A DNA stretch of 64,000 bases from Alteromonas aestuariivivens (GTDB lineage: Bacteria; Pseudomonadota; Gammaproteobacteria; Enterobacterales; Alteromonadaceae): contig NZ_QRHA01000006.1 in assembly GCF_003367475.1 (NCBI RefSeq), positions 248,001-312,000 of the forward strand, given 5' to 3'. The notes below the pieces were generated by a model. That model had not been told where the DNA came from. It did no database searches and worked only from the letters and a program-made list of their open reading frames with translations. Shown here piece after piece: positions 55,251-64,000 of this stretch; position 1 is the first letter of the stretch; the number at the start of each line of letters is the position of its first letter. The position numbers and the translations under genes are program-made.

Positions 55251-56563
55251 ATCATAGGGTTATTGGTGTGGTAGGGCAGGGATTGATGTTCCAGATTGCG
55301 AGCAGTTGGCTTAGCCGGACACTGTCACCCTTTGGCGCTAAAATTATTGGCTTTGAAACCCCCGTTAAAGATGGCCCGGTGGTCGCGGAATGGGGGCCGG
55401 GTCTTCACGATTTTTGCGCTGTTACAGGATTATCATTGGCTGGGCTAATGCGGGAATGTCAGGGAAACTTCTGCTGGGGACTGCGATGTAACTGGTTCAA
55501 ACGCGGCGCTCTGCTGCCCTATGGTAGTTATGGATTGAAAAGCCGGCAAAAGGAATTTGAACACGGCATGTTGCGAATGTTTTCCCGGTTTCCAGAGCGC
55601 AATCCGGACGAATTCAGTCTGGCGGGCAGTGCCGCTTGTTTGGGGCGCTTTGCATTACCAATGGCGCAGTGGTCCGGATGGGCGCACGCTATGCGCAGTG
55701 GTGTAACCCTCGAAGCCGCTCAACTGGCAAGCCTGCTGCACACATTTAATCAGCAACTGGGTGTGGTGTACCTGCCTGTGTCCGATGATTCGATCCCGGC
55801 GGAAGCACATCCGCAGGTGGACTTTTGGCTTCATATTGCGTCTGTCGCCGGTGGCAGCAAAAGTGCTGAAAGCATCGAGGAAACGCTGCTCCCAGAAAGC
55901 TGTTGTGGTTATTCAGAGCTTCATTCTCAGGCCGGTAAAACCCTGAAGCTGGCTCATACCCGCCGGCAAACGTTGCAGTATGGCTTGCGCCAGGGGGCGC
56001 AACATCAGTCGGGCCAGGGGCGTTACTTCAGGCAGTTTAAACGCTTTTCGGCCAGCTGGACCGGTAATCAATTGCGACTGGAATTACCGTTATTGACGAG
56101 TTTAACCTCACCTTTTGATACTTTAATAGACTGGCTGCAGAAATTGCTGGAATTGTGGCCTGCACAATTTGCAAGCCATGCTCTGGCAATGAGTTATCGA
56201 CAATACGCAGATACATACATTGCAGAAGCTGAGGATTTTGAGCAGACACTGTTCGGAAAACAATCGTTGCAGCGACAACTCTTTTTGCGTTGCGGTCGGT
56301 TGCTGCAGCGAGAAACCGGAGCCGTCAGTGATGCCCAGTGGTTTGCACTGCTGATGGGGATGGGGGATTTGCCGCAGCGCAGCAGTGTGGTACTGGAAGC
56401 GACTGATGATGAATCCCTGTTTCCAGTAATGGAAGAAATTGCCAGGCGAATCAGGTGCGTGGTTTCAGGAATGCCTGAACACAGGGAATTTGTATCCCGG
56501 TTTTGCAACGCTGGCGTACCGTTGAACATTCACGCTTTAGGTAACGCGAGTCAGGGGGCCTGA
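55247..56563 (+). CDS. Degenerate halogenase-like protein, probable pseudoenzyme
   Basis: The 438-residue protein aligns by eye with the flanking halogenases: RVIGVVGQGLMFQIASSWLSR matches their Rossmann start, and VVAEWGPGLHDF their GVGEATIP. But the FAD GGGxxG is VGQGLM, the catalytic Lys is replaced by Cys76 (GNFCWGLR against ATYKLAIR), and WxWxIP and EPLES are not found. The reading frame is open and in perfect coupling (ATGA overlap upstream, TGATG overlap downstream). So it is kept as a protein rather than being a decaying pseudogene. A role as partner or scaffold for the active copies is inferred. Confidence 0.6.
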   Translation: MNHRVIGVVGQGLMFQIASSWLSRTLSPFGAKIIGFETPVKDGPVVAEWGPGLHDFCAVTGLSLAGLMRECQGNFCWGLRCNWFKRGALLPYGSYGLKSRQKEFEHGMLRMFSRFPERNPDEFSLAGSAACLGRFALPMAQWSGWAHAMRSGVTLEAAQLASLLHTFNQQLGVVYLPVSDDSIPAEAHPQVDFWLHIASVAGGSKSAESIEETLLPESCCGYSELHSQAGKTLKLAHTRRQTLQYGLRQGAQHQSGQGRYFRQFKRFSASWTGNQLRLELPLLTSLTSPFDTLIDWLQKLLELWPAQFASHALAMSYRQYADTYIAEAEDFEQTLFGKQSLQRQLFLRCGRLLQRETGAVSDAQWFALLMGMGDLPQRSSVVLEATDDESLFPVMEEIARRIRCVVSGMPEHREFVSRFCNAGVPLNIHALGNASQGA

Positions 56564-58068
56564 TGACACAGCAACTTCGCAAAATTATTATCCTTGGGGG
56601 CGGCTCGGCGGGTTGGATGACCGCAGCAGCCCTCGGCAAAATTCTGAAAAATCAATTCTGTGAAATACAGCTTATTGAGTCGCAGGACATTGGAACCGTT
56701 GGAGTAGGTGAAGCCACTATTCCACAAATCCTGCTTTACAACGACCTTATTGGCCTGGATGAAAATGAATTTTTACGCCGAACCCAGGGCACCTTCAAGC
56801 TCGGCATTCAGTTTACCGACTGGGACGAAATTGGCAGCCGCTACTACCACGCATTTGGCGAAGTAGGAAAAAACATGGAAGGTGTGCAGTTTTACCATTA
56901 CTGGATGAAAATGCGCGCCCAGGGTAAGGCTGCTCCGCTGGACGAATACACGCTTTCTTCGCTTGCGTGCAATGAAAAGCGCTTTATGCGCTCAGTCGAT
57001 GCCGGCAATTCACCGCTGTCGAACATTGCCTATGCCTTTCATTTTGACGCAGGCCTGTATGCCCTCTATCTGAGGGAATTGTCGGAAAAGTGCGGCGTGG
57101 TCCGAACTGAAGGAAAAGTGACCGAAGTTCAACAGCATCCCGACGGTTCAATCAAGTCGCTGCGGCTGGCCGATGGCAGTGTGCACGAGGCGGACTTCTT
57201 TATTGATTGCAGCGGGTTTCGGGCAGTGCTGATAGAGCAGACGCTGCAAACGGGGTTTGATGACTGGCGCCACTGGTTACCTTGTGACCGGGCTTTAACC
57301 GTTGCCAGCACCCTGAACGAAGAGCCCTGGCCATTTACCCGCGCAGCTGCGCAAAAGGCAGGGTGGCAGTGGCGAATTCCTTTACAACACCGCATTGGAA
57401 ATGGCCACGTTTATTGCAGCGAGTTTATGGATGAGGCCGAAGCCAGACAAATCTTGCTGTCAAACCTTGACGGAAAACCGCTCAACGAACCCCGTTTGAT
57501 CCGGTTTGTAACTGGCAAGCGAAAAAAGTTCTGGAATAAAAACTGCCTGGCTATCGGTCTGTCCAGCGGTTTTATGGAACCGCTGGAATCAACCAGTCTA
57601 CACCTGGTTCAGATGGCCATTTCCAAGTTCTTCTCGTTCTTTCCAACCCGCCAACCGGTGGGGGCCGACATTGACGAGTTTAACCGTCAGATGACGTTTG
57701 AATTCGAGCGCATCCGGGATTTTCTGATCCTTCACTACCATGTTACCCAGCGCAGTGATGCACCATTCTGGGAATACTGCCGAACCATGCCGGTACCCGA
57801 CTCTCTGACTCAGAAGATTGAACAGTTTAAGGCGAGCGGCCGGGTATTCCGCTTCAACAACGAAATGTTTAGCGATTTAAGCTGGTTTGAAGTTATGTAC
57901 GGTCAGGGCCTCAGGCCTGAGAGTTTTCATGGTCTGACCGGCTTGTTTGGGGAAGACGAATTGGCACGGCGGCTGGACGGAATCCGGAATGTAGTGCGTC
58001 GTTCAGCTGATTATATGCCTTCCCATCAGGCCTTTATCAATGAGTATTGCAAAGCCCCTGTCGGCTAG
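56563..58068 (+). CDS. Flavin-dependent tryptophan halogenase family protein, copy 2
   Basis: The 501-residue protein has GGGSAG (12-17), Lys79 in GTFKLGIQF, WQWRIP (268-273) and Glu342 in MEPLESTS. By eye it is clearly related to the 53712 gene yet well diverged. An ERIRDFLILHYH segment is shared by both copies. Its ATG overlaps the previous stop by one base, so the trio is one translational unit. The next gene is rplK, 206 bases on, and no intrinsic terminator is seen in between. It could halogenate a different substrate or position than copy 1. Confidence 0.92.
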   Translation: MTQQLRKIIILGGGSAGWMTAAALGKILKNQFCEIQLIESQDIGTVGVGEATIPQILLYNDLIGLDENEFLRRTQGTFKLGIQFTDWDEIGSRYYHAFGEVGKNMEGVQFYHYWMKMRAQGKAAPLDEYTLSSLACNEKRFMRSVDAGNSPLSNIAYAFHFDAGLYALYLRELSEKCGVVRTEGKVTEVQQHPDGSIKSLRLADGSVHEADFFIDCSGFRAVLIEQTLQTGFDDWRHWLPCDRALTVASTLNEEPWPFTRAAAQKAGWQWRIPLQHRIGNGHVYCSEFMDEAEARQILLSNLDGKPLNEPRLIRFVTGKRKKFWNKNCLAIGLSSGFMEPLESTSLHLVQMAISKFFSFFPTRQPVGADIDEFNRQMTFEFERIRDFLILHYHVTQRSDAPFWEYCRTMPVPDSLTQKIEQFKASGRVFRFNNEMFSDLSWFEVMYGQGLRPESFHGLTGLFGEDELARRLDGIRNVVRRSADYMPSHQAFINEYCKAPVG

Positions 58069-58156
58069 CCGGGGGGAAAACGGTAGGCACAGAAGTACAC
58101 TTCCGGCTTTTAAGGTATTTTAATAAATTCCGCATAGTAAAATTCCACTCAGGGGC

Positions 58157-58185
58157 TTGCTTCATGTGGTGAATTGTTGTACATT
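58157..58185 (+). promoter_or_regulatory. Promoter of rplK (L11 operon)
   Basis: TTGCTT (58157-58162) and TACATT (58180-58185) are 17 bases apart with a GCGCCC discriminator typical of stringently controlled ribosomal promoters. Confidence 0.6.
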
Positions 58186-58206
58186 ACGCGCCCTTTTTAA
58201 CGGAAC

Positions 58207-58255
58207 GGGGAGCCGTTTGAGCAAGTATTCTCAGTACTTGCGAGGCGTTAGACCC
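58207..58255 (+). promoter_or_regulatory. L1 operator-like structure in the rplK leader
   Basis: GGGG-A-GCC (58207-58214) faces GGC-GTTAGA-CCC (58244-58255), an asymmetric internal loop like the L1 binding site of 23S rRNA and the E. coli L11 leader. A GCAAGTA/TACTTGC hairpin (58221-58241) caps it. Repression by L1 is known for the E. coli operon; here it is inferred. Confidence 0.6.
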
Positions 58256-58274
58256 AAACAAGAGAGCATTAAAA

Positions 58275-58703
58275 ATGGCTAAAAAAGTAATTGGCTTGAT
58301 TAAGCTTCAGGTTGCAGCGGGTGCTGCTAACCCAAGTCCACCGGTTGGTCCTGCATTGGGTCAAAAAGGTGTGAACATCATGGAATTCTGTAAGGCTTTC
58401 AACGCAAAAACCGAAAGTCTTGAGAAAGGCGCTCCAGTACCAGTAGAAATTACTGTTTACGAAGACCGTTCTTTTACCTTCGAAACCAAAACGCCTCCTG
58501 CTTCTTACCTGCTGAAAAAAGCTGCGGGTATCAAGAGTGGTTCAGGCCGTCCTAACACTGAAAAAGTGGGTAAAGTGACCCGTGCTCAGTTGGAAGAAAT
58601 TGCCAAGACCAAAGAGCCGGATCTGACTGCTGCTGATCTGGATGCAGCTGTACGCACTATTGCGGGCTCTGCTCGCAGCATGGGCTTGAACGTAGAGGAC
58701 TAA
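58275..58703 (+). CDS. rplK: 50S ribosomal protein L11
   Basis: The 142-residue protein binds the GTPase-associated region of 23S r[38 protein letters not shown] is near-invariant, and [17 protein letters not shown] and GSARSMGL(N/E) follow. It is the first gene of the ribosomal block, with its own promoter, L1-type leader and rplA four bases downstream. Confidence 0.98.
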   Translation: MAKKVIGLIKLQVAAGAANPSPPVGPALGQKGVNIMEFCKAFNAKTESLEKGAPVPVEITVYEDRSFTFETKTPPASYLLKKAAGIKSGSGRPNTEKVGKVTRAQLEEIAKTKEPDLTAADLDAAVRTIAGSARSMGLNVED

Positions 58704-58707
58704 TCGA

Positions 58708-59403
58708 ATGGCTAAATTAACTAAACGCGCTCGCCTGATCCGCGAAAAAGTGGATGCGACCAAGGAATACGAAATCAATGAAGCGGTTGCGCTGCTGAAA
58801 GAACTGGCGACTGCCAAGTTCGCAGAGAGCGTTGACGTTGCCATCAATCTGGGTATTGATGCCAAGAAATCTGACCAAAACGTTCGTGGTGCAACTGTAC
58901 TGCCTAACGGTACTGGTAAAGATGTTCGCGTTGCTGTGTTCACCCAGGGTGCAAATGCAGAAGCTGCGAAAGAAGCTGGTGCTGACATCGTAGGTATGGA
59001 CGATCTGGCTGAACAGGTCAAAAAAGGCGAAATGAACTTTGACGTAGTGGTTGCCAGCCCGGACGCGATGCGTGTAGTTGGTCAACTGGGTCAAATCCTC
59101 GGTCCTCGCGGCCTGATGCCTAACCCTAAGACTGGCACAGTAACTCCTGATGTTGCGACTGCGGTTAAAAACGCAAAAGCCGGTCAGGTAAGATACCGTA
59201 ACGACAAGAACGGTATCATCCACGCCAGCATTGGTAAGATTGCTTTCGAAGCAAACCAAATTCAGGAAAACCTGGAGGCGTTGCTGGATGCCCTGAAGAA
59301 AGCCAAGCCTTCTTCAGCTAAAGGCACCTATATCAAGAAAGTTAGCCTGAGCACCACTATGGGCGCAGGTGTAACGCTTGATAAAGCCAGCGTAGGCCAG
59401 TAA
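58708..59403 (+). CDS. rplA: 50S ribosomal protein L1
   Basis: The 231-residue protein of the L1 stalk also represses its own message. [35 protein letters not shown] [18 protein letters not shown] and [12 protein letters not shown] are present. It follows rplK by four bases; the L10 leader begins after it. Confidence 0.98.
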   Translation: MAKLTKRARLIREKVDATKEYEINEAVALLKELATAKFAESVDVAINLGIDAKKSDQNVRGATVLPNGTGKDVRVAVFTQGANAEAAKEAGADIVGMDDLAEQVKKGEMNFDVVVASPDAMRVVGQLGQILGPRGLMPNPKTGTVTPDVATAVKNAKAGQVRYRNDKNGIIHASIGKIAFEANQIQENLEALLDALKKAKPSSAKGTYIKKVSLSTTMGAGVTLDKASVGQ

Positions 59404-59718
59404 TTCCCTGCCGGTACACAGTGCCGGTTTCTCTGAAAAGGTTATGGGTTGGAGCTGAATGCAGCATAGCTGACACGCAGCTCCCGTCCAAGACCGCAGG
59501 TGCGACGCAGTAAAAGAGGTAAGAGAACTTTTACATTCAATGTGTTGCTTAATGGCAAAAGCCTGCGCAGACGGTGGTTTGACTCAGACTCTCTGGGGTA
59601 ACAAACACCGTAGAGCGGTACGACCGGTAACCGAAAGGTACCGGACGTATCAATCTGTGAACCCTGATGAACTTAACGGCAAACCGTGCAAGTCATCAGA
59701 TACAAAGAGGTGAACTCA
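59404..59718 (+). ncRNA. L10 leader of the rplJL-rpoBC transcript
   Basis: A long structured gap of 315 bases precedes rplJ, the position of the L10 leader that binds the L10-L7/L12 complex and represses translation. A stem CCGGTA-a-CC/GG-TACCGG capped by a GAAA tetraloop (59624-59644) is clear, and other complementary runs surround it. The exact kink-turn was not worked out. Confidence 0.65.
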
Positions 59719-60237
59719 GTGGCACTAGGTTTAGCAGCAAAGAAAGAGATCGTAGCAGAAGTTTCTGATGTTGCGTCTCGCGCTCTATCCGTTGCCGTCG
59801 CTGAATACCGTGGGATGGAAGTTGCAGAACTGACCGACCTGCGTGTTAAAGCCCGTGAGCAAGGCGTCTACCTGAAGGTAGTACGTAACACTCTGGCTAA
59901 ACGCGCTCTGGCTGACAGTAAATTTGCAGACTTGGAAAGCGCCTTAACTGGTCCGCTTATCTACGGCTTCTCTATCGATGCACCTGGTGGTGCAGCGCGT
60001 CTTTTCAAAGACTACGGGAAGAAGAACGATAAGCTGAAAGTGACTGCACTTTCTATTGGTAGTGGTCTGTTGGGTCCAGAAAAACTGGATGCAGTAGCTT
60101 CACTTCCGACTCGCGACGAAGCGCTTGCAAAACTGCTTGCGACCTTCAAAGCACCGGTTGGCAAATTCGTTCAGACTATCAACGAAGTGCCTGCCAAATT
60201 TGTGCGCGTATTGGCGGCGGTCAAAGACACCAAGTAA
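59719..60237 (+). CDS. rplJ: 50S ribosomal protein L10
   Basis: The 172-residue protein anchors L7/L12 dimers. The GTG at 59719 follows an AGAGGTG site and gives [18 protein letters not shown] at the start, as in other L10 proteins; the frame is open further upstream but that part belongs to the leader. [15 protein letters not shown] and the C-terminal L12-binding helix are present. Confidence 0.97.
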   Translation: MALGLAAKKEIVAEVSDVASRALSVAVAEYRGMEVAELTDLRVKAREQGVYLKVVRNTLAKRALADSKFADLESALTGPLIYGFSIDAPGGAARLFKDYGKKNDKLKVTALSIGSGLLGPEKLDAVASLPTRDEALAKLLATFKAPVGKFVQTINEVPAKFVRVLAAVKDTK

Positions 60238-60293
60238 TTGGTGTTTTTGGCATATTGATTTTTTTAACATTTTAAACCCAGGAGTTTAGAGAA

Positions 60294-60668
60294 ATGGCTC
60301 TAACCAAAGAAGATATCTTGAACGCGATTGCTGAAATGCCAGTTATGGAACTGGTTGAGCTGATCGAAGCAGCTGAAGAGAAATTCGGCGTTTCTGCTGC
60401 TGTTGCAGTTGCAGCTGGTCCTGTTGCTGGTGGCGAAGCTGCTGCAGCTGAAGAAAAGACTGAATTTGACGTTGTAATGACTTCATTCGGCGCAAACAAA
60501 GTTGCAGTTATCAAAGCAGTTCGCGGCGCAACTGGTCTTGGCCTGAAAGAAGCGAAAGAAGTAGTTGAAGCTGCTCCTAAAGCTATCAAAGAAGGCGTAA
60601 GCAAAGATGACGCTGAAGCACTGAAGAAAGAGCTTGAAGAAGCTGGTGCAACAGTTGAAATCAAGTAA
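60294..60668 (+). CDS. rplL: 50S ribosomal protein L7/L12
   Basis: The 124-residue stalk protein has an N-terminal dimer domain ([32 protein letters not shown]), an alanine-rich hinge and a C-terminal factor-binding domain ([39 protein letters not shown]). It is present as several copies per ribosome. An intrinsic-type attenuator follows. Confidence 0.98.
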   Translation: MALTKEDILNAIAEMPVMELVELIEAAEEKFGVSAAVAVAAGPVAGGEAAAAEEKTEFDVVMTSFGANKVAVIKAVRGATGLGLKEAKEVVEAAPKAIKEGVSKDDAEALKKELEEAGATVEIK

Positions 60669-60701
60669 TCTGAATTGATCAGATTATTTGCCTGAGACGG
60701 C

Positions 60702-60736
60702 AAGGCTGGTGGTTGTAGTTGACCACCAGCCTTTTT
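60702..60736 (+). terminator. rplL-rpoB attenuator
   Basis: A 12-bp stem (AAGGCTGGTGGT/ACCACCAGCCTT) is followed by five T. The same place in E. coli holds a partial terminator that lowers rpoBC relative to ribosomal genes; rpoB starts about 220 bases on. Confidence 0.85.
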
Positions 60737-60957
60737 GCGCTGTAGGGTGTACAGTTTATAACCCTTGACTGTCCCTCGTAAGGCGCAACTCGGAAAATTC
60801 AAAAAAAGCATAAAACCAACAAGTTAGCTAATCATTGGCGAATTTTTGGTGTATGCTGGTTGAATTGCCCGAAAAAGGGTCGTGGAAGTTTGTTGTTTGA
60901 TACCCGAATCGGGATCAGGCAGCAGGTTGGGTCAAAAATCAGCAGGCTGAGGAACCC

Positions 60958-63900
60958 ATGGTTTACTCTTATAGCGAAAAGAAACGTATCCGTAAGGATT
61001 TTGGCAAACGCCCACAGGTATTGGAAATTCCATACCTCCTTTCAATTCAGCTAGATTCTTTCAAAAAATTTATTGAAATCGATACTGACGGTCAATATGG
61101 TTTGGAAGCAGCTTTTCGTTCCGTATTTCCGATCAAAAGCTATTCTGGCAACTCAGAGTTACAGTACGTCAGTTACCGTCTGGGTGAACCTGTATTTGAT
61201 GTCAAAGAATGTCAGATCCGTGGCGTCACCTTCTCCGCTCCACTAAGAGTAAAACTGCGGTTGGTGCTGTTCGATAAAGAAGCCGCCCCAGGTACCGTAA
61301 AAGATATTAAAGAACAAGAAGTGTACATGGGTGAGATCCCGTTGATGACCGAGAACGGTACGTTCGTCATCAATGGAACTGAGCGTGTTATCGTGTCACA
61401 GTTGCACCGTTCTCCTGGCGTGTTCTTTGATCACGACAAAGGCAAAACCCACTCTTCCGGTAAAGTGCTGTATAACGCGCGGGTAATTCCTTACCGTGGT
61501 TCCTGGTTGGATTTCGAGTTCGACCCGAAAGATAACCTGTTTGTGCGTATTGACCGTCGCCGCAAGTTGCCTGCAACGATTATCTTGCGCGCGTTGGAAA
61601 TGAGCACGGAAGAAGTTCTAGATACTTTCTTTGAAAAAGTACAGATCCGCATTGCCGACAACCGTCTGATGATGGAAGTGGTTCCTGATCGTCTGCGTGG
61701 TGAAACTGCCCAGTTCGACATTCTCGATGCGGAAGGTAACGTACTGGTTGAAACCAGCCGTCGTATTTCAGCCCGTCATACCCGCGCTTTGGAAAAAGCC
61801 GGTATCACCGAGTTGGAAGTACCTGCCGAGTATCTGATTGGCCGCGTATACGCTGCAACCTATGTCAATGAAGACACTGGTGAAGTGATCGTTAATGCGA
61901 ACGATGAGCTTACCCTCGAATCACTGGCAGAACTGAGCCAAGCAGGTATCAAAGAATTTGAAACCTTGTACATTAACGAGCTGGATCACGGTTCTTATAT
62001 TTCCGATACCCTGCGTATCGACAGCAGCACAAACCGTCTGGAAGCGCTGGTAGAAATTTACCGTATGATGCGTCCTGGTGAGCCGCCAACAAAAGACGCC
62101 GCAGAGACCCTGTTCGACAACCTGTTCTTCTCTGAAGAGCGCTACGACCTGTCTTCTGTTGGTCGTATGAAGTTCAATCGCCGCTTGGGCCGTGAAGAAC
62201 TGACAGGTTCCGGTACACTGGATAAAGAAGACATCATTGCTGTTATGAAACAGCTGATTCAAATCCGTGACGGTAAAGATGAAGTAGACGATATCGACCA
62301 CCTGGGTAACCGTCGTATCCGTTCTGTGGGCGAGATGGCCGAAAACCAGTTCCGTGTAGGTCTGGTGCGTGTTGAGCGTGCGGTGAAAGAGCGTTTGTCC
62401 CTGGGTGACCTGGACAACGTGATGCCTCAGGACTTGATCAACGCCAAGCCTATCTCTGCGGCAGTGAAAGAGTTCTTTGGCTCTTCCCAGCTGTCTCAGT
62501 TTATGGATCAGAACAACCCGCTGTCAGAAGTTACGCACAAGCGTCGTATTTCTGCCCTTGGTCCGGGTGGTCTTACCCGTGAACGTGCGGGCTTCGAAGT
62601 TCGAGACGTACACCCTACTCACTATGGTCGTCTGTGTCCGATTGAGACCCCTGAAGGTCCGAACATCGGTCTGATTAACTCATTGGCGAGTTTTGCCCGT
62701 ACCAATGACTTCGGTTTCCTGGAAACCCCATTCCGTCGCATCGTTGACGGTGTGGTCACTGAAGAAATCGATTACCTGTCTGCCATTGAAGAAGGCCAGT
62801 TTGCTATCGCCCAGGCGAACATCCTGCTTGACGAAAATGGCGCACTGGTTGATGACCTGATTCCGTGTCGTCACCGCGGTGAGACTACCTTGATGCCTAA
62901 AGAAGACATCAAGTACATGGACGTCTCCCCGCAGCAAATCGTTTCAATCGCTGCCAGCATCATTCCGTTCCTGGAACACGATGACGCCAACCGTGCCTTG
63001 ATGGGTGCGAACATGCAACGTCAGGCGGTTCCTACCCTGCGTGCTGATAAGCCGCTGGTTGGTACCGGTATGGAAAAAACCATCGCCGTTGACTCCGGTG
63101 TAACCGTGGTCGCGAAGCGTGGTGGTGTGGTTGATTACGTTGACGCGGGTCGTATCGTAATCAAGGTTGATGAAGATGAAATGCTGCCAGGCGAAGCCGG
63201 TATCGACATCTACAACCTGACCAAATACACCCGTTCTAACCAGAACACCTGTATTAACCAGCGCCCTACCTGTAACGTGGGTGACCCCATCGTTGCTGGT
63301 GACGTACTGGCTGACGGTCCATCGACCGATTTGGGTGAACTGGCTCTGGGCCAGAACATGCGTATCGCGTTCATGCCCTGGAACGGTTACAACTTTGAGG
63401 ATTCCATCCTCATCTCTGAGCGTGTGGTACAGGAAGATCGTTTCACTACTATCCACATTCAGGAACTGAGCTGTATTGCTCGTGACACCAAGCTTGGGCC
63501 AGAAGAAATCAGTGCTGATATCCCTAACGTGGGTGAAGCTGCGCTGAGCAAACTGGACGAATCCGGTGTTGTGTACATTGGTGCCGAAGTGAAGGGCGGT
63601 GACATTCTGGTTGGTAAGGTAACACCTAAGGGTGAAACCCAGCTGACGCCGGAAGAAAAGCTGCTGCGCGCCATCTTCGGTGAAAAAGCCTCTGACGTTA
63701 AAGACACTTCTTTGCGCGTTCCTAACTCTGTTCACGGCACTGTGATTGACGTTCAGGTCTTCACCCGCGATGGCGTGGAAAAAGACAAGCGCGCTTTGGA
63801 AATCGAAGACATGCAGTTGCGTCAGGTCAAGAAAGACCTGTCAGATGAATTCAACATTCTGGCTGACGGTACCTTCGCCCGTGCGAGAAACGTACTGACC

Positions 63901-64000
63901 AAAGCCGGCGTTGATGAAGCGAAACTGGATGGCATGCCACGCGAGAAGTGGTTCGACATTCCGTTAAGCGACGAAGATGCTCAGAACGATCTTGATCAGA
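60958..64000 (+). CDS. rpoB: DNA-directed RNA polymerase beta subunit RpoB, C-terminus beyond window
   Basis: The ATG at 60958 has a GAGGAA ribosome site and the frame is open to the right edge, giving the first 1014 residues. The start [18 protein letters not shown], the [16 protein letters not shown] segment and the [22 protein letters not shown] region are family hallmarks. The rifampicin pocket (from about residue 504, [25 protein letters not shown]) keeps the Asp, His and Ser residues of sensitive enzymes. The C-terminal third is not in the window. Confidence 0.98.
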   Translation, partial: MVYSYSEKKRIRKDFGKRPQVLEIPYLLSIQLDSFKKFIEIDTDGQYGLEAAFRSVFPIKSYSGNSELQYVSYRLGEPVFDVKECQIRGVTFSAPLRVKLRLVLFDKEAAPGTVKDIKEQEVYMGEIPLMTENGTFVINGTERVIVSQLHRSPGVFFDHDKGKTHSSGKVLYNARVIPYRGSWLDFEFDPKDNLFVRIDRRRKLPATIILRALEMSTEEVLDTFFEKVQIRIADNRLMMEVVPDRLRGETAQFDILDAEGNVLVETSRRISARHTRALEKAGITELEVPAEYLIGRVYAATYVNEDTGEVIVNANDELTLESLAELSQAGIKEFETLYINELDHGSYISDTLRIDSSTNRLEALVEIYRMMRPGEPPTKDAAETLFDNLFFSEERYDLSSVGRMKFNRRLGREELTGSGTLDKEDIIAVMKQLIQIRDGKDEVDDIDHLGNRRIRSVGEMAENQFRVGLVRVERAVKERLSLGDLDNVMPQDLINAKPISAAVKEFFGSSQLSQFMDQNNPLSEVTHKRRISALGPGGLTRERAGFEVRDVHPTHYGRLCPIETPEGPNIGLINSLASFARTNDFGFLETPFRRIVDGVVTEEIDYLSAIEEGQFAIAQANILLDENGALVDDLIPCRHRGETTLMPKEDIKYMDVSPQQIVSIAASIIPFLEHDDANRALMGANMQRQAVPTLRADKPLVGTGMEKTIAVDSGVTVVAKRGGVVDYVDAGRIVIKVDEDEMLPGEAGIDIYNLTKYTRSNQNTCINQRPTCNVGDPIVAGDVLADGPSTDLGELALGQNMRIAFMPWNGYNFEDSILISERVVQEDRFTTIHIQELSCIARDTKLGPEEISADIPNVGEAALSKLDESGVVYIGAEVKGGDILVGKVTPKGETQLTPEEKLLRAIFGEKASDVKDTSLRVPNSVHGTVIDVQVFTRDGVEKDKRALEIEDMQLRQVKKDLSDEFNILADGTFARARNVLTKAGVDEAKLDGMPREKWFDIPLSDEDAQNDLDQ

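Noticed and set aside
46921..58068. Classical genomic island integrated at tRNA-Trp
   Set aside because: No integrase gene and no repeat of the tRNA 3' end were seen in the window, and the insert lies beyond secE-nusG rather than at the tRNA.
58069..58156. Terminator after the last halogenase
   Set aside because: Only a short GAAGTACACTTC fold with no T-run is present, so I do not call it a terminator; read-through into rplK remains possible.

Overview
The window is a stretch of gammaproteobacterial chromosome, most likely from an Alteromonadales-type marine bacterium. The evidence is gene order and protein sequence: queG/nnr-tsaE-amiB-mutL-miaA-hfq-hflX-hflK-hflC, rsd/nudC/hemE, and tRNA-Trp-secE-nusG...rplKAJL-rpoB. 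A large TonB-dependent receptor with flavin-dependent halogenases is also typical of that group. No rRNA, CRISPR array, integrase or insertion sequence was seen. Most of the window is housekeeping DNA.

Region 1-10 kb: a truncated GGCT-like gene and a MOSC protein; an ECF sigma factor with a membrane anti-sigma-like partner and an exported DUF4097 repeat protein; a TPR-GGDEF diguanylate cyclase; dnaB; an OmpA/OprF-type porin; and a tightly overlapped zur-cheX-yjbQ run; then rsd. Region 10-24 kb: nudC, hemE, a membrane-anchored unknown, queG divergent from nnr, then tsaE-amiB-mutL-miaA-hfq-hflX-hflK-hflC. A possible small RNA lies antisense between nudC and hemE. Region 24-35 kb: an AbgT transporter, hemH with a coupled DUF4112 gene, an AlsS-like thiamine-diphosphate enzyme with an aldehyde dehydrogenase, DUF2237, the agmatine-to-putrescine pair aguA-aguB, folE and a zinc-ribbon protein. 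Region 35-47 kb: a VOC protein, an aldo/keto reductase, a Blc-type lipocalin, PhnA, pyrC, a protein with two solute-binding domains, dbpA, an ACT-domain protein, an M13 metallopeptidase lipoprotein and an ABC exporter.

Region 47-64 kb is the most interesting. The conserved tRNA-Trp-secE-nusG and rplK-rplA-rplJ-rplL-rpoB blocks are separated by a ten-kilobase same-strand insert. It holds a GH9 cellulase-like lipoprotein, a 1.1-thousand-residue TonB-dependent receptor and three translationally coupled genes of the flavin-dependent tryptophan halogenase family. The first and third halogenases keep the FAD-binding glycines, catalytic lysine, WxWxIP and catalytic glutamate. The middle protein aligns with them at its N-terminus but has lost these residues, so it looks like a pseudoenzyme subunit. 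A strong terminator follows nusG, and rplK has its own promoter and an L1-operator-like leader, so the essential genes can be expressed independently of the insert.

The ribosomal part shows the expected autoregulatory RNA: an L1-type site before rplK, a long L10 leader before rplJ, and the rplL-rpoB attenuator. rpoB runs off the right edge, and its rifampicin region carries the usual sensitive residues.
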